A stretch of DNA of 7,290 bases from Verrucomicrobiota bacterium (GCA_030747575.1 JASLKI010000030.1:1-7290), one strand, 5' to 3'. Positions 1 through 6,960 are shown, numbered from the stretch's first letter. A program made the numbers and translations. The notes: generated from the letters alone by a model not told the origin.

Positions 1-3
1 TGG

Positions 4-24
4 AAAACACGATTTAAGATCGTG
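4..24 (-). terminator. Rho-independent terminator candidate ending the VTC-DUF4956-HlyD operon
   Basis: Read on the minus strand, a perfect 6-bp stem (CACGAT / ATCGTG, arms at 19-24 and 8-13) encloses a 5-nt loop and is followed directly by TTTT (4-7). It lies about 30 nt beyond the stop codon of the adaptor gene at 54, where the end of that transcript is expected. The stem is short and only half GC, and the T-run is only four bases before the sequence turns to CCA, so termination could be partial. It suggests the operon ends with the adaptor gene. Confidence 0.5.
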
Positions 25-33
25 GATGGGTAA

Positions 34-47
34 CCCTTGGCCAAGGG
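34..47. repeat. 14-bp perfect palindrome with TTGGCCAA core
   Basis: CCCTTGGCCAAGGG is a perfect palindrome between the adaptor stop codon and the terminator hairpin. Its centre is the TTGGCCAA element that recurs through the window. As RNA it could form a 5-bp stem with a GGCC loop, but no T-run follows on either strand, so I do not call it a terminator. Confidence 0.7.
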
Positions 48-53
48 GCAGAG

Positions 54-1187
54 CTACTCGCCGGCTCCGATGAAGTGGATATCGACCAACTCGCCCGGAT
101 GGATATCCAGCTTGATTGGTTCGCCCTCGGCATCAACCAAGTCAACTAAATCAATCGTGAACGGCAAGACTTTTTTGTAGGAGGCCCCGTTCCTCAGCAC
201 ACCGCTTCCGACCGCCTCAAGCCGGTTGCTGACCTTGGACACCTTGGCCCGGGCGACTTGCCTGTCGACTCCCAACCAGGAAAAGAGTCCGGATGTGGTG
301 GGACGCCGCGTCCTTATTTCAACCTCCAGTCCCACCTTGGGCTCCAGGTAAATGGGCTGCGGGACGTACCCGACGATCTTCTTGACCTGCGAGGAACTGA
401 TGGTGGCGATGGTCTCACCCGGCCGGACGCTCTCGCCGGTTTGTTTGCTGATGCTTCCGATTTCGCCGTCGATTGGGGACCTTAAAATAATGTCATCCAG
501 CAACTCCTCCACGCGGCTCAAGCCTTCGTCGAGCCGATTGATTTGTTCTTGGTCCAACTGGCTTGTCGGATCGTTTTCCTGTGCCTCGCGCAGGGCTTGC
601 TCTATCGAGGCGACCAACTCGGTTTTTTGCTGGACCTGCACGGCGTAGCTGTCGCGATCCGTCTCGGCCTTGTTGTAAGCTGACTCTGAAACGAGCGTGT
701 CCTCGAACAGGGTCTCAATTCGATGAAACTCTTTCTCGGAATTTTGGAGTTCGATCTTCAAGGCGGCGACGGATGTCCGCTCGTTCAACCAGTCCAATCG
801 AAGCTGGTTGTAGCTCAAGGAGGTTCGCGCCCGCTGCATGGGGTCGATGGTCAGGGTGAGCAAATCGACCTGTGCCCGGACCCACTCCACGGTCGCGTCG
901 GCAAAGCTCGGATCCATCGAGTAATCAATGGAGGCGATCTCTGCGCCTTTTTTTACGTTATCGAAACGGCCAACCGAAACCTTTGTCAACAACCCGGCGC
1001 GGGGGCTGGAGAGTATGATATTCTCGGAACGCGCCTCACCCACCACGGAGGACGGGCTGACGCGGCTCAACCAAAGAACCATCACCCCGGCGATGCAGAA
1101 CAGAAACACCATGACCGGCAGGGTGACCTGCCGGAAGTCCTGCCATCTTTGTTCGGCTGGGATCGGGATGGGCTGTTTATCGCTCAT
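54..1187 (-). CDS. HlyD-family membrane-fusion / periplasmic adaptor protein
   Basis: The 377-residue product is built like a HlyD/EmrA-type adaptor, which bridges an inner-membrane transporter or enzyme to the outer envelope. Seen in the sequence: a short cytoplasmic N-terminus, one transmembrane span at about residues 21-41, and a first lipoyl/biotinyl-like half motif at about 47-90 (with SPRAGLLTKVSV and VKKGAEIASID). A charged, Glu/Gln-rich coiled-coil hairpin follows at about 120-235, then the second lipoyl half at about 232-265 (ILRSPIDGEIG, GESVRPGETIA), and a beta-barrel-like C-terminus to about 375. Length is normal for the family. The ATG at 1187 lies 3 nt after the DUF4956 stop and has a good ribosome binding site. 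No ABC or MFS transporter is encoded beside it, so its partner is probably the DUF4956 membrane protein or something encoded elsewhere. Fold assignment is firm; the cargo is unknown. Confidence 0.88.
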   Translation of the reverse strand: MSDKQPIPIPAEQRWQDFRQVTLPVMVFLFCIAGVMVLWLSRVSPSSVVGEARSENIILSSPRAGLLTKVSVGRFDNVKKGAEIASIDYSMDPSFADATVEWVRAQVDLLTLTIDPMQRARTSLSYNQLRLDWLNERTSVAALKIELQNSEKEFHRIETLFEDTLVSESAYNKAETDRDSYAVQVQQKTELVASIEQALREAQENDPTSQLDQEQINRLDEGLSRVEELLDDIILRSPIDGEIGSISKQTGESVRPGETIATISSSQVKKIVGYVPQPIYLEPKVGLEVEIRTRRPTTSGLFSWLGVDRQVARAKVSKVSNRLEAVGSGVLRNGASYKKVLPFTIDLVDLVDAEGEPIKLDIHPGELVDIHFIGAGE

Positions 1188-1190
1188 ATG

Positions 1191-1877
1191 CTAGACCTCA
1201 GATTCCTCCTCCGCCTTCAGTCCGGTGACTCGGGACACGCCGTCCATCTCTCTCAACTCAACCAGCAGATCCTCCAGGCGTGAAGGATCGCGCAAAAGCA
1301 GCCGATAGGAAAAACCCACTCCTGAGGAACCGTCAACCGTTCGCTCGCTCACACAACGGGAACGGCGGGTATGGCGCCCAAATATATCGTCCAACACTCT
1401 AATTTCCGGGGCAGGGCGCTCCCAATGAAGGTTGAGAATAGTGTCGTACCGATGCCGGGTACCGAACGAGGTCAACCGAATGTAAAACATAATCAGGCAG
1501 ATCATCATGCATCCGGCTATGGCCGTCGCAAACTTTAACGTGCCGCAGGCCATGCCGATGACGATGACCGACAGGATAAACGAGGTGTCCAGCGTGTCCC
1601 TGAGGACATTGCGAAACCGCACGATGGCAAAGATGGCCATCAAGCCGAAAGCCGTCACCAGGTTGTTGGACAGGACGAGCATCACCATCGAGACGATCGT
1701 GGGGATCACCACCAGCGAGTTCACGAACGACTTGGAATAGGACAGCCCGGTATGGGTGAACATATAAACCCAAGCGATGGCGTGCCCGCATACAAAAGCC
1801 AGCAGCAAACCCATGAGCATCATGGGAACATCCGTGGGAATTGGAGTGTAGTCTCCTTGTAAAAACCAGTGATCCAT
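1191..1877 (-). CDS. DUF4956 multi-pass inner-membrane protein
   Basis: The 228-residue product has a hydrophobic N-terminal two thirds, with four or five membrane segments at about residues 17-40, 51-71, 73-86, 98-115 and 116-135. A charged loop, IVRFRNVLRDTLDTSFI at 85-101, matches the signature I know for DUF4956 (VRFR, then D and F spaced as expected). The soluble C-terminus, about 140-228, ends in a region (YRLLLRDPSRLEDLLVELRE, then DGVSRVTGLK) that resembles the ACT-like regulatory tail of MgtC-type proteins; that comparison is inference. The biochemical role of DUF4956 is not established as far as I know, but the family is often encoded next to VTC-domain proteins, as here. The gene starts with ATG 6 nt after the VTC stop, has no obvious Shine-Dalgarno sequence, and ends 3 nt before the adaptor start. 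Confidence 0.85.
   Translation of the reverse strand: MDHWFLQGDYTPIPTDVPMMLMGLLLAFVCGHAIAWVYMFTHTGLSYSKSFVNSLVVIPTIVSMVMLVLSNNLVTAFGLMAIFAIVRFRNVLRDTLDTSFILSVIVIGMACGTLKFATAIAGCMMICLIMFYIRLTSFGTRHRYDTILNLHWERPAPEIRVLDDIFGRHTRRSRCVSERTVDGSSGVGFSYRLLLRDPSRLEDLLVELREMDGVSRVTGLKAEEESEV
1195..1199 (-). promoter_or_regulatory. Ribosome binding site of the adaptor gene, inside the DUF4956 gene end
   Basis: The minus strand reads GAGGT followed by 7 nt and then the ATG at 1187. The site overlaps the last codons of the DUF4956 gene, whose stop is at 1191-1193, so the two genes are probably translationally coupled. It is the only clear Shine-Dalgarno sequence I found in front of any gene in the window. 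Confidence 0.65.
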
Positions 1878-1883
1878 TAATCG

Positions 1884-2684
1884 TTAAGTGACGGAAACCC
1901 CTTCCCTTGAGTTAGCGATTGGCCAACCGCTGGAATCCAGCCCTTCCTGGACGGATTGTGCACTCAACACAGTGACTCCGTCAACGTACTTGGCTGCACC
2001 ACATTGTGTCAGGTCAAATATCCTGACCAATTCGCGGAACCAGTCTGGGAAACGATTGGTGAACTTTAACTCCAGTACCACATTGTCGCCAAACACAAAC
2101 TTAGGATCTTTCATTTGAGTTATCAAATGCGACTTGCGCTCAACCTCAATCCGGATCTGCCGATCCAGCGTGACACGCACCGAGTTGTCATCCCGGCTCG
2201 TCCATGCTTCACGGTAATAAGCCACGTGGGCCTTCGGTGCCGCCTCCAATTCCTGCATGTGATGGATGAACTGTTCGATGGCCACACGATGTGCCGGCTC
2301 TCCACTGGACATTTGTCCGGGTAACGGCAACTGACCACTCAGCACATGGCCCAAAGCCTCGCGCTTCACGCCGCCACGCTGCTTCGCGATCGTGTTATTC
2401 GTGCGGCGCTTGACCTCGAAATAAACCGGCGCCTTCGGTCGATCCTCGTAAAAGCGAATGCGCAGCTTGTAGCGGTTCTTATCCCCGTTGATCGTCGTGT
2501 GGTAAAGACGCAACCCCGGCGAATCCAGATAAAGGCTGTGCACAGGGTAGGAGAGATTGGACTGGGTCGCGCCAAAAGGATCCAAATCAAGATACGAGGA
2601 TACAAAATCACGCAAAACCAGCGCCACATCCTCCCGGATGATGTACTTGTACTCATAACGTTGTTTTTGCAGATTGTCCGCCAA
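1884..2684 (-). CDS. VTC-domain protein (CYTH-fold polyphosphate polymerase-like)
   Basis: The 266-residue product is essentially one VTC domain, the triphosphate-tunnel fold that makes polyphosphate from ATP in yeast Vtc4. The expected charged strands appear in order: RYEYKY (residues 9-14), SLYLDSP (50-56), KLRIR (73-77), FEVKRR (89-94), K101/K107, YYREAW (156-161), VRVTLDR (169-175), LELKF (204-208) and AAKYVDGV (230-237). These supply the basic tunnel residues and an acidic metal-ligand candidate (E205), so the active site looks intact. No SPX domain or membrane span is present, so it is probably cytoplasmic and may dock to the DUF4956 protein. No in-frame ATG lies before RYEYKY. The best start is TTG at 2684, because the frame is closed by TGA 12 nt further upstream. 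It is the first gene of the operon. The nucleotide substrate and product are inferred from the family, not shown. Confidence 0.88.
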   Translation of the reverse strand: MADNLQKQRYEYKYIIREDVALVLRDFVSSYLDLDPFGATQSNLSYPVHSLYLDSPGLRLYHTTINGDKNRYKLRIRFYEDRPKAPVYFEVKRRTNNTIAKQRGGVKREALGHVLSGQLPLPGQMSSGEPAHRVAIEQFIHHMQELEAAPKAHVAYYREAWTSRDDNSVRVTLDRQIRIEVERKSHLITQMKDPKFVFGDNVVLELKFTNRFPDWFRELVRIFDLTQCGAAKYVDGVTVLSAQSVQEGLDSSGWPIANSREGVSVT

Positions 2685-2739
2685 AATAACTTCGCATCAA
2701 CTGAAAGGCCACACACCCTCCTTAGCTACCTCCCCCCCG

Positions 2740-2759
2740 AAAAAGCCCGAAGGCAGGGC
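2740..2759 (-). terminator. Possible attenuator hairpin in the leader of the VTC operon
   Basis: On the minus strand GCCC (2759-2756), a 7-nt loop, GGGC (2748-2745) and then TTTTT (2744-2740) form a small terminator-like element about 55 nt before the TTG start of the VTC gene. An alternative fold is a 3-bp stem closed by a TTCG tetraloop. The stem is short, so this is a weak call. It could be a leader attenuator or the end of an unseen upstream transcript. Confidence 0.25.
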
Positions 2760-2767
2760 AATTTAAC

Positions 2768-2778
2768 GCGTAATACGC
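2768..2778. promoter_or_regulatory. Small dyad in the divergent intergenic region
   Basis: GCGTA-A-TACGC is an inverted repeat with perfect 5-bp arms around one central base. It sits roughly midway between the divergent VTC and TPR genes, where an operator would be expected. No regulator gene is nearby and the arms are short, so a chance match cannot be excluded. The rest of 2685-2882 shows no convincing sigma-70 promoter: the best hexamer is TCTAAT at 2855-2860, with no matching -35. Confidence 0.25.
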
Positions 2779-2807
2779 AGTTGTCACGAAAAAGTTACAT
2801 TGCCCCA

Positions 2808-2819
2808 GCTTGGCCAAGC
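2808..2819. repeat. 12-bp perfect palindrome with TTGGCCAA core
   Basis: GCTTGGCCAAGC is a perfect palindrome in the divergent intergenic region, 64 nt before the GTG start of the TPR gene. It is a member of the window-wide iterated palindrome family. Its position also fits an operator, but because the same core lies inside genes I regard it first as a copy of the family. Confidence 0.7.
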
Positions 2820-2882
2820 GAATCGACTCTTCGTCTCTTTCAATGGTTGCCAAGTCTAATGACCTTTGGCTAAATCGCCCGC

Positions 2883-5045
2883 GTGAAACGGTTTTCATCC
2901 ATTACAACTCTCGTCCTTTCGCTTGGCCTCCTGTTCACAGCCCAGGCTGCGGGGCCCGACGATTCATTCATCCAAGCCTACACGCTCATCGCACAGGCCG
3001 ATAACCTGTCCCGGCTCGGGCAGAAAAACTCCGCCATCCAGAAATACCGGCAGGCCCACAATGACCTCGCCGCCCTGCAGTCCGGCTACCCAAACTGGAA
3101 TGCCGGTGTCGTCAGTTTCCGCATCAAGTATGTGGATCAGAAACTCAAGGCTCTCGGCGACGAGGCGCCGGAAACGGCGGCGCCCTCGGCCAAGCCTGCC
3201 GTCCTTGATCCCGCCGCCGCGCGCCGCGAGATCTCCATCCTAAAGCGCAAGGTTGAGTCGCTGGAAAACGCGATCATCCTCAAGGACGCCAAACTTAAGG
3301 AGGCTCTCTCCGCCGTCCCTTCGCCGGAGGAGACCCAGCAACTCGCCACGCTGGAGGCCAACCTCTCCGAGTTACGCCAGGAAAACGCCAACCTGAAGAG
3401 CGCCATCGACAAAGCCACCGCGCGGTTAAAGGACTCCAACACCGGCTTGGCTAAGGCCAAGGCCGATGCCGAAAAAGCGCAGGCTGACTTGGCCAAGGCC
3501 CAAGCCGAAACCGAGAAAACCAACGAGGCGCTCGATCAGGCAGTGGAGGAAGCGAAGACCGCCAAGGCAAAAGCGAACGACCGCCAAGCCAAGCGCCTCG
3601 AGAATGAATTGGCGGACAAGCAGGAAAACCTAGCCAAAGCAGAAAAGGAACTGGCCTCACTCGCAACAGCTCACAAAGCACTCGAGTCGGAACTCAAGTC
3701 GTTCAAAAAAGGAAGCCGCGAAAAAGACCTGCAGGCTCAAGTCGGATCGCTACAAAAAGAACTGTCAGGCATCCAGAAAGACCTTGAGAAAGCCTCAGGC
3801 GATGTAGCTGCGCTAAAAAGCGACAAGATCTCCCTCGAGTCGGAACTCAAGTCGTTCAAAAAAGGAAGCCGCGAAAAAGACCTGCAGGCTCAAGTCGAAT
3901 CGCTGCAAAAAGAACTGTCAGGCAACCAGAAAGACCTCGAGAAAGCCTCGGGCAATGTAGCTGCGCTCAAAAGCGACAAGATCTCCCTTGAGGAGGAACT
4001 CAAATTGTTCAAGAAGGGCAACCGCGAAAAGGAACTCGAGGCCGAGGTCGGTTCCCTCAAGAAACAACTGACCAACAGCAACAGCAAACTGAAGGAAACC
4101 GCAAGCAATCTGGCTTCCGCCGAGAACAGTAACGACTCGCTCGGGGATCAGCTCAAGGCCCTCCAGAAAGGCTCCCGCGAAAAGGAGTTTACCAACTACA
4201 TCAGCTCGCTCGAGAAGCGCCTGGCCAAGGCCGAGCGTAAAAACACCAACCCCGCCAGCAAAAGGAAGGGGCTTACCGGCATCTTTAACTTGCAAAAATC
4301 AGACCGAGCTGAGAAGGCCCAAGCGGCTGAGTTGCAGAACCGGATCGACACCCTGCGGTCGCGCCTCGAGATTCTCGAGGCCGAGAAAATCCCCTACACC
4401 GACGAGGAAAAGAAACTGTTCGCCGAACCGAACACAGGGGATCAGCCCGTCAACACACTTCAAGCAAAGGTGGCCACCCTGCCGGAAGGTGCCGCGGACG
4501 ATTTCAAGGCAGGCCAAGCGGCCCTCATCGAGGCCAAGTTCGGCGAGGCCGAGCAGAAATTCCTGCACGTCCTCAAGCTGGACGAAGAGAATCCGTTGAC
4601 ACTAGGCAACCTCGCCCTCGCCCAAATGGAACAGGGCAACTACGAGGGAGCCGAAGCCAGCCTAACCCGTGCGCTAAAGAACGATGACGCGGATACCTTC
4701 TCCCTGTCGCTGATCGGCACGCTTCGTTATCGGCAGAAAAAATATGACGAGGCTCGCGACTATCTTGCCAAGGCGGTCAAACTGAATCCGGAGGATTCCC
4801 GCGCCCAGCATTTCCTCGGATCGGCACTCAACAACCTTGGCCAACGCAAAGCCGCCGAGACGGCACTGCGCAAAGCGGTCCAAATTAAGCCGGGATATTC
4901 CGAGGCCCACCACAACCTCGCCGTGGTTTATGCCACTCAGAATCCCCCCTTCATTGCCTTGGCCAAGTTCCACTACGACAAGGCCGTCGCCGGCGGCCAC
5001 AAAAAGAACGCCGACCTGGAAAAAATCCTCAATGGCGGCGATTAA
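2883..5045 (+). CDS. Secreted coiled-coil protein with C-terminal TPR repeats
   Basis: The 720-residue product starts at GTG 2883, chosen because it gives a clean signal peptide (MKRFSS, then a hydrophobic core, AQA at 20-22, probable cleavage before A23). Residues about 26-92 form a helical TPR-like region (DDSFIQAYTLIAQAD through KYVDQKLKAL). A Pro/Ala linker follows, then a very long coiled coil at about 110-470, with an Ala/Lys-rich stretch near 185-235 and four 51-residue tandem repeats from residue 267. Residues 539-674 hold four consecutive 34-residue TPRs, with a fifth diverged one up to the C-terminus. There are no enzymatic motifs. The likely role is a periplasmic or envelope-associated scaffold in which the rod spaces the TPR binding surface; this is inference. 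No Shine-Dalgarno sequence precedes the GTG. It diverges from the VTC operon. Confidence 0.85.
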   Translation: MKRFSSITTLVLSLGLLFTAQAAGPDDSFIQAYTLIAQADNLSRLGQKNSAIQKYRQAHNDLAALQSGYPNWNAGVVSFRIKYVDQKLKALGDEAPETAAPSAKPAVLDPAAARREISILKRKVESLENAIILKDAKLKEALSAVPSPEETQQLATLEANLSELRQENANLKSAIDKATARLKDSNTGLAKAKADAEKAQADLAKAQAETEKTNEALDQAVEEAKTAKAKANDRQAKRLENELADKQENLAKAEKELASLATAHKALESELKSFKKGSREKDLQAQVGSLQKELSGIQKDLEKASGDVAALKSDKISLESELKSFKKGSREKDLQAQVESLQKELSGNQKDLEKASGNVAALKSDKISLEEELKLFKKGNREKELEAEVGSLKKQLTNSNSKLKETASNLASAENSNDSLGDQLKALQKGSREKEFTNYISSLEKRLAKAERKNTNPASKRKGLTGIFNLQKSDRAEKAQAAELQNRIDTLRSRLEILEAEKIPYTDEEKKLFAEPNTGDQPVNTLQAKVATLPEGAADDFKAGQAALIEAKFGEAEQKFLHVLKLDEENPLTLGNLALAQMEQGNYEGAEASLTRALKNDDADTFSLSLIGTLRYRQKKYDEARDYLAKAVKLNPEDSRAQHFLGSALNNLGQRKAAETALRKAVQIKPGYSEAHHNLAVVYATQNPPFIALAKFHYDKAVAGGHKKNADLEKILNGGD
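3681..4238 (+). repeat. Four tandem 153-nt (51-residue) coiled-coil repeats inside the TPR gene
   Basis: Units begin at 3681, 3834, 3987 and 4140 with an exact 153-nt period. Each starts LESELKSFKKGSREKDLQ or a variant (LEEELKLFKKGNREKELE in unit 3, LGDQLKALQKGSREKEFT in unit 4). Units 1 and 2 differ at only 7 of 153 nt by my count, three of these at third codon positions, and their first 64 nt are identical, which points to a recent duplication. Unit 3 is diverged and unit 4 keeps only about the first 33 residues. Fifty-one is not a multiple of seven, so each unit must contain a stutter or break; the conserved GSREK is the likely place. Confidence 0.9.
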
Positions 5046-5051
5046 ACCGTC

Positions 5052-5474
5052 ATGCTCGGGCAGTACGCCGAGGAACTGAGCGTCTCCACTCGCGGCCGCG
5101 CGCTCTACGAGATCACCCGTGAGGTGGCTGCGTTGGTTACGGCCAGCGGCTTTACGGCCGGCTTGGCCACGCTGCACGTCCGGCACACCTCCGCCTCGCT
5201 GCTCATCCAGGAAAACGCCGACCCCAGCGTGTGCACCGACCTCGAGTCGATCTTCTCGCGCCTCGCCCCCGACGCAGACCCGGTTTATGAACACAATTAT
5301 GAGGGCGACGACGACATGGCCGCCCACGTCCGCACCGCGCTGACTAGTGTCAGCCTCAGCATCCCCATCGCCGGCGGCTCAATGGTGCTCGGCACCTGGC
5401 AGGGCATCTTCCTCTGGGAACACCGAACCCACCCCCACACCCGCCAAATCCACGTCCACATCACCGGCGAATAA
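5052..5474 (+). CDS. YjbQ/UPF0047 family protein (secondary thiamine-phosphate synthase-type)
   Basis: The 140-residue product covers the full small UPF0047/YjbQ domain at its normal length. Conserved blocks are RHTSASL (44-50), ENADP (54-58), EGDDDMAAH (84-92), GTWQGIFLWEHR (114-125) and a C-terminal HVH strand (134-136). The E. coli relative is annotated as having weak thiamine-phosphate synthase activity, but the true physiological reaction of this widespread cytosolic family is uncertain. ATG 5052 lies 6 nt after the TPR gene stop, so the two are probably co-transcribed, although no functional link is evident. No strong Shine-Dalgarno sequence is visible; GGCGG about 12 nt upstream is the nearest purine-rich stretch. 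The family call is firm and the reaction is not. Confidence 0.9.
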   Translation: MLGQYAEELSVSTRGRALYEITREVAALVTASGFTAGLATLHVRHTSASLLIQENADPSVCTDLESIFSRLAPDADPVYEHNYEGDDDMAAHVRTALTSVSLSIPIAGGSMVLGTWQGIFLWEHRTHPHTRQIHVHITGE

Positions 5475-5523
5475 CCCCAAGTTTTCGTTGACGCCGCGGG
5501 CTCTTTTCTGCTCAATCGCGGGC

Positions 5524-6960
5524 ATGACTTACTCCATTTCTTTTCTTCGTCGTTTTATCTTTGTCGCCGGTTCGTTGGCGCTTGGCCAAACCGCCGCCCA
5601 AGCCGAGGTCAAGCTGCCCTCCGTCTTCGACGACCACATGGTTTTGCAGCAGGGCCAAAAACTCCCCATCTGGGGCTGGGCCGATCCCGGCGAGTCGGTG
5701 ACCGTCTCCGTCGCCGGCCAAACAAAAAAAACGAAGGCCGGCAAGGACGGAGCATGGGACGTCCACCTCAAGCCGCTCAAGGCCTCCAAAACGCCGGTCG
5801 CCTTTTCGGTGAAAGGCAGCAACTCGATCGAATTCGAGGACGTGCTCGTCGGCGAAGTCTGGCTTTGCTCCGGACAGTCCAACATGGAGTGGCGCGTCTC
5901 ACAATCGGACAATCCAAAAGAGGAAATTGCCGCTGGCAAGCACCCGCTGATCCGTCACATCAAGATTCCGCACCGACCATCCGCCACACCGGAAAAGGAC
6001 GTCACCCCCGAGCGCGGAGGGTGGGAGGTTTGCAGCCCGGAGACGGTGGGCAGCTTCACCGGCGTCGGCTACTTTTTCGCCCGCAATTTGCTGGGCGAAC
6101 TTGATGTGCCGATCGGGCTCCTCGGCTGCAACTGGGGCGGCACCCGCATCGAACCGTGGACCACACCGAGCGGTTTTAGGTCCGTGCCAGCCCTGAAGGA
6201 TATCGCCGACAAGCTCGACACATTCCCGCAGAAACGCGACAACGGCTCGATAAATCACCAGTCCGCACTTGCACTGCATAATGGGATGATTTCGCCGATC
6301 AACCCATACGGCATCCGAGGGGCGCTTTGGTATCAAGGGGAGAGTAACAACGGCGAAGGCATGCTCTACTACGAGAAAAAGAAGGCGCTGATCAACGGCT
6401 GGCGTGATATATGGAACAACAAAAAAATGCCCTTCTATTTTGTGCAACTGGCGCCCTATAAATACGGTGGTGAACCGACCCGACTGGCCGGAATCTGGCA
6501 GGCGCAGTTGGAGACGCTGAAGGTTCCGCACACCGGCATGGCGGTCACCACCGACATCGGCAATATCCGCGACATTCATCCACGCAACAAACAGGAAGTG
6601 GGTCGCCGGCTCGCCTTGTGGGCTCTCACCAAGGATTACGGCAAAAAAGGGATCGAATACTCAGGTCCCTTGTTCAAGTCTGCCAGATTCCGCAAGGATA
6701 CTGCAATTGTTCGCTTCACTCACGCCGATGGTTTGAAATCAACCAACAGCCAACCCCTTAGCCATTGGGAAGTTGCCGGTGAGGATGAACAATTCGCCGC
6801 CGCCCAGGCGGAAATAAAAGGCAGCACCGTGGTCGCTAGAAGTGACACAGTGAAGAAACCAAAGTTCGTACGCTTCGGCTACCATCAGGAAGCTGAGCCG
6901 AACTTGGCCAATCGCGCCGGGCTGCCTGCTTCACCGTTCACCACAGGTGAAGTGAAATAA
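5524..6960 (+). CDS. Secreted sialate O-acetylesterase-type carbohydrate esterase
   Basis: The 478-residue product is a bacterial SASA/SGNH-type esterase that removes acetyl groups from sugars, probably sialic acids or acetylated polysaccharide side groups. The signal peptide is MTYSISFLRR, a hydrophobic core and AQA at 25-27. The mature start, PSVFDDHMVLQQG, and the beta-rich segment that follows are typical of the family. Catalytic motifs are CSGQSNMEW with the nucleophile at Ser119, WYQGESN at 269-275, and DIHP at 350-353 carrying the Asp350/His352 pair. The C-terminus ends in the usual GLPASPF block. The frame is open back to 5347, but that extension overlaps the YjbQ gene and would destroy the signal peptide, so ATG 5524 is preferred. 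Length is normal and no lesion is seen. It probably acts in the periplasm or outside the cell on scavenged glycans. Substrate specificity cannot be read from the sequence. Confidence 0.92.
   Translation: MTYSISFLRRFIFVAGSLALGQTAAQAEVKLPSVFDDHMVLQQGQKLPIWGWADPGESVTVSVAGQTKKTKAGKDGAWDVHLKPLKASKTPVAFSVKGSNSIEFEDVLVGEVWLCSGQSNMEWRVSQSDNPKEEIAAGKHPLIRHIKIPHRPSATPEKDVTPERGGWEVCSPETVGSFTGVGYFFARNLLGELDVPIGLLGCNWGGTRIEPWTTPSGFRSVPALKDIADKLDTFPQKRDNGSINHQSALALHNGMISPINPYGIRGALWYQGESNNGEGMLYYEKKKALINGWRDIWNNKKMPFYFVQLAPYKYGGEPTRLAGIWQAQLETLKVPHTGMAVTTDIGNIRDIHPRNKQEVGRRLALWALTKDYGKKGIEYSGPLFKSARFRKDTAIVRFTHADGLKSTNSQPLSHWEVAGEDEQFAAAQAEIKGSTVVARSDTVKKPKFVRFGYHQEAEPNLANRAGLPASPFTTGEVK

Noticed and set aside
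723..1283. A 186-codon plus-strand open frame opposite the adaptor and DUF4956 genes
   Set aside because: It spans the junction of two family-supported minus-strand genes and shows no domain of its own.
2847..2876. TTGCCA and TAAATC with 18-bp spacing as a promoter for the TPR gene
   Set aside because: The -10 matches only 3 of 6 consensus bases, and a better -10-like hexamer (TCTAAT, 2855-2860) has no -35. Neither is strong enough to annotate.
3681..4238. CRISPR-like or mobile repeat array
   Set aside because: The repeats are in-frame coding units with no spacers, and their divergence pattern fits protein repeat duplication.
4674..5327. A 217-codon open frame on the minus strand opposite the end of the TPR gene and the start of the YjbQ gene
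   Set aside because: It crosses two well-supported plus-strand genes, is low-complexity (Gly/Val rich) and matches no family. It is a shadow of the codon bias of the real genes.
5347..5523. Upstream extension of the esterase reading frame to an ATG at 5347
   Set aside because: The extension lies inside the YjbQ gene, has Ser/Pro/Thr-rich out-of-frame composition, and would bury the signal peptide that begins at 5524.
5899..6579. A 226-codon minus-strand open frame inside the esterase gene
   Set aside because: The plus strand here encodes the Ser-to-His core of a clear esterase, and the antisense product has no recognisable domain.
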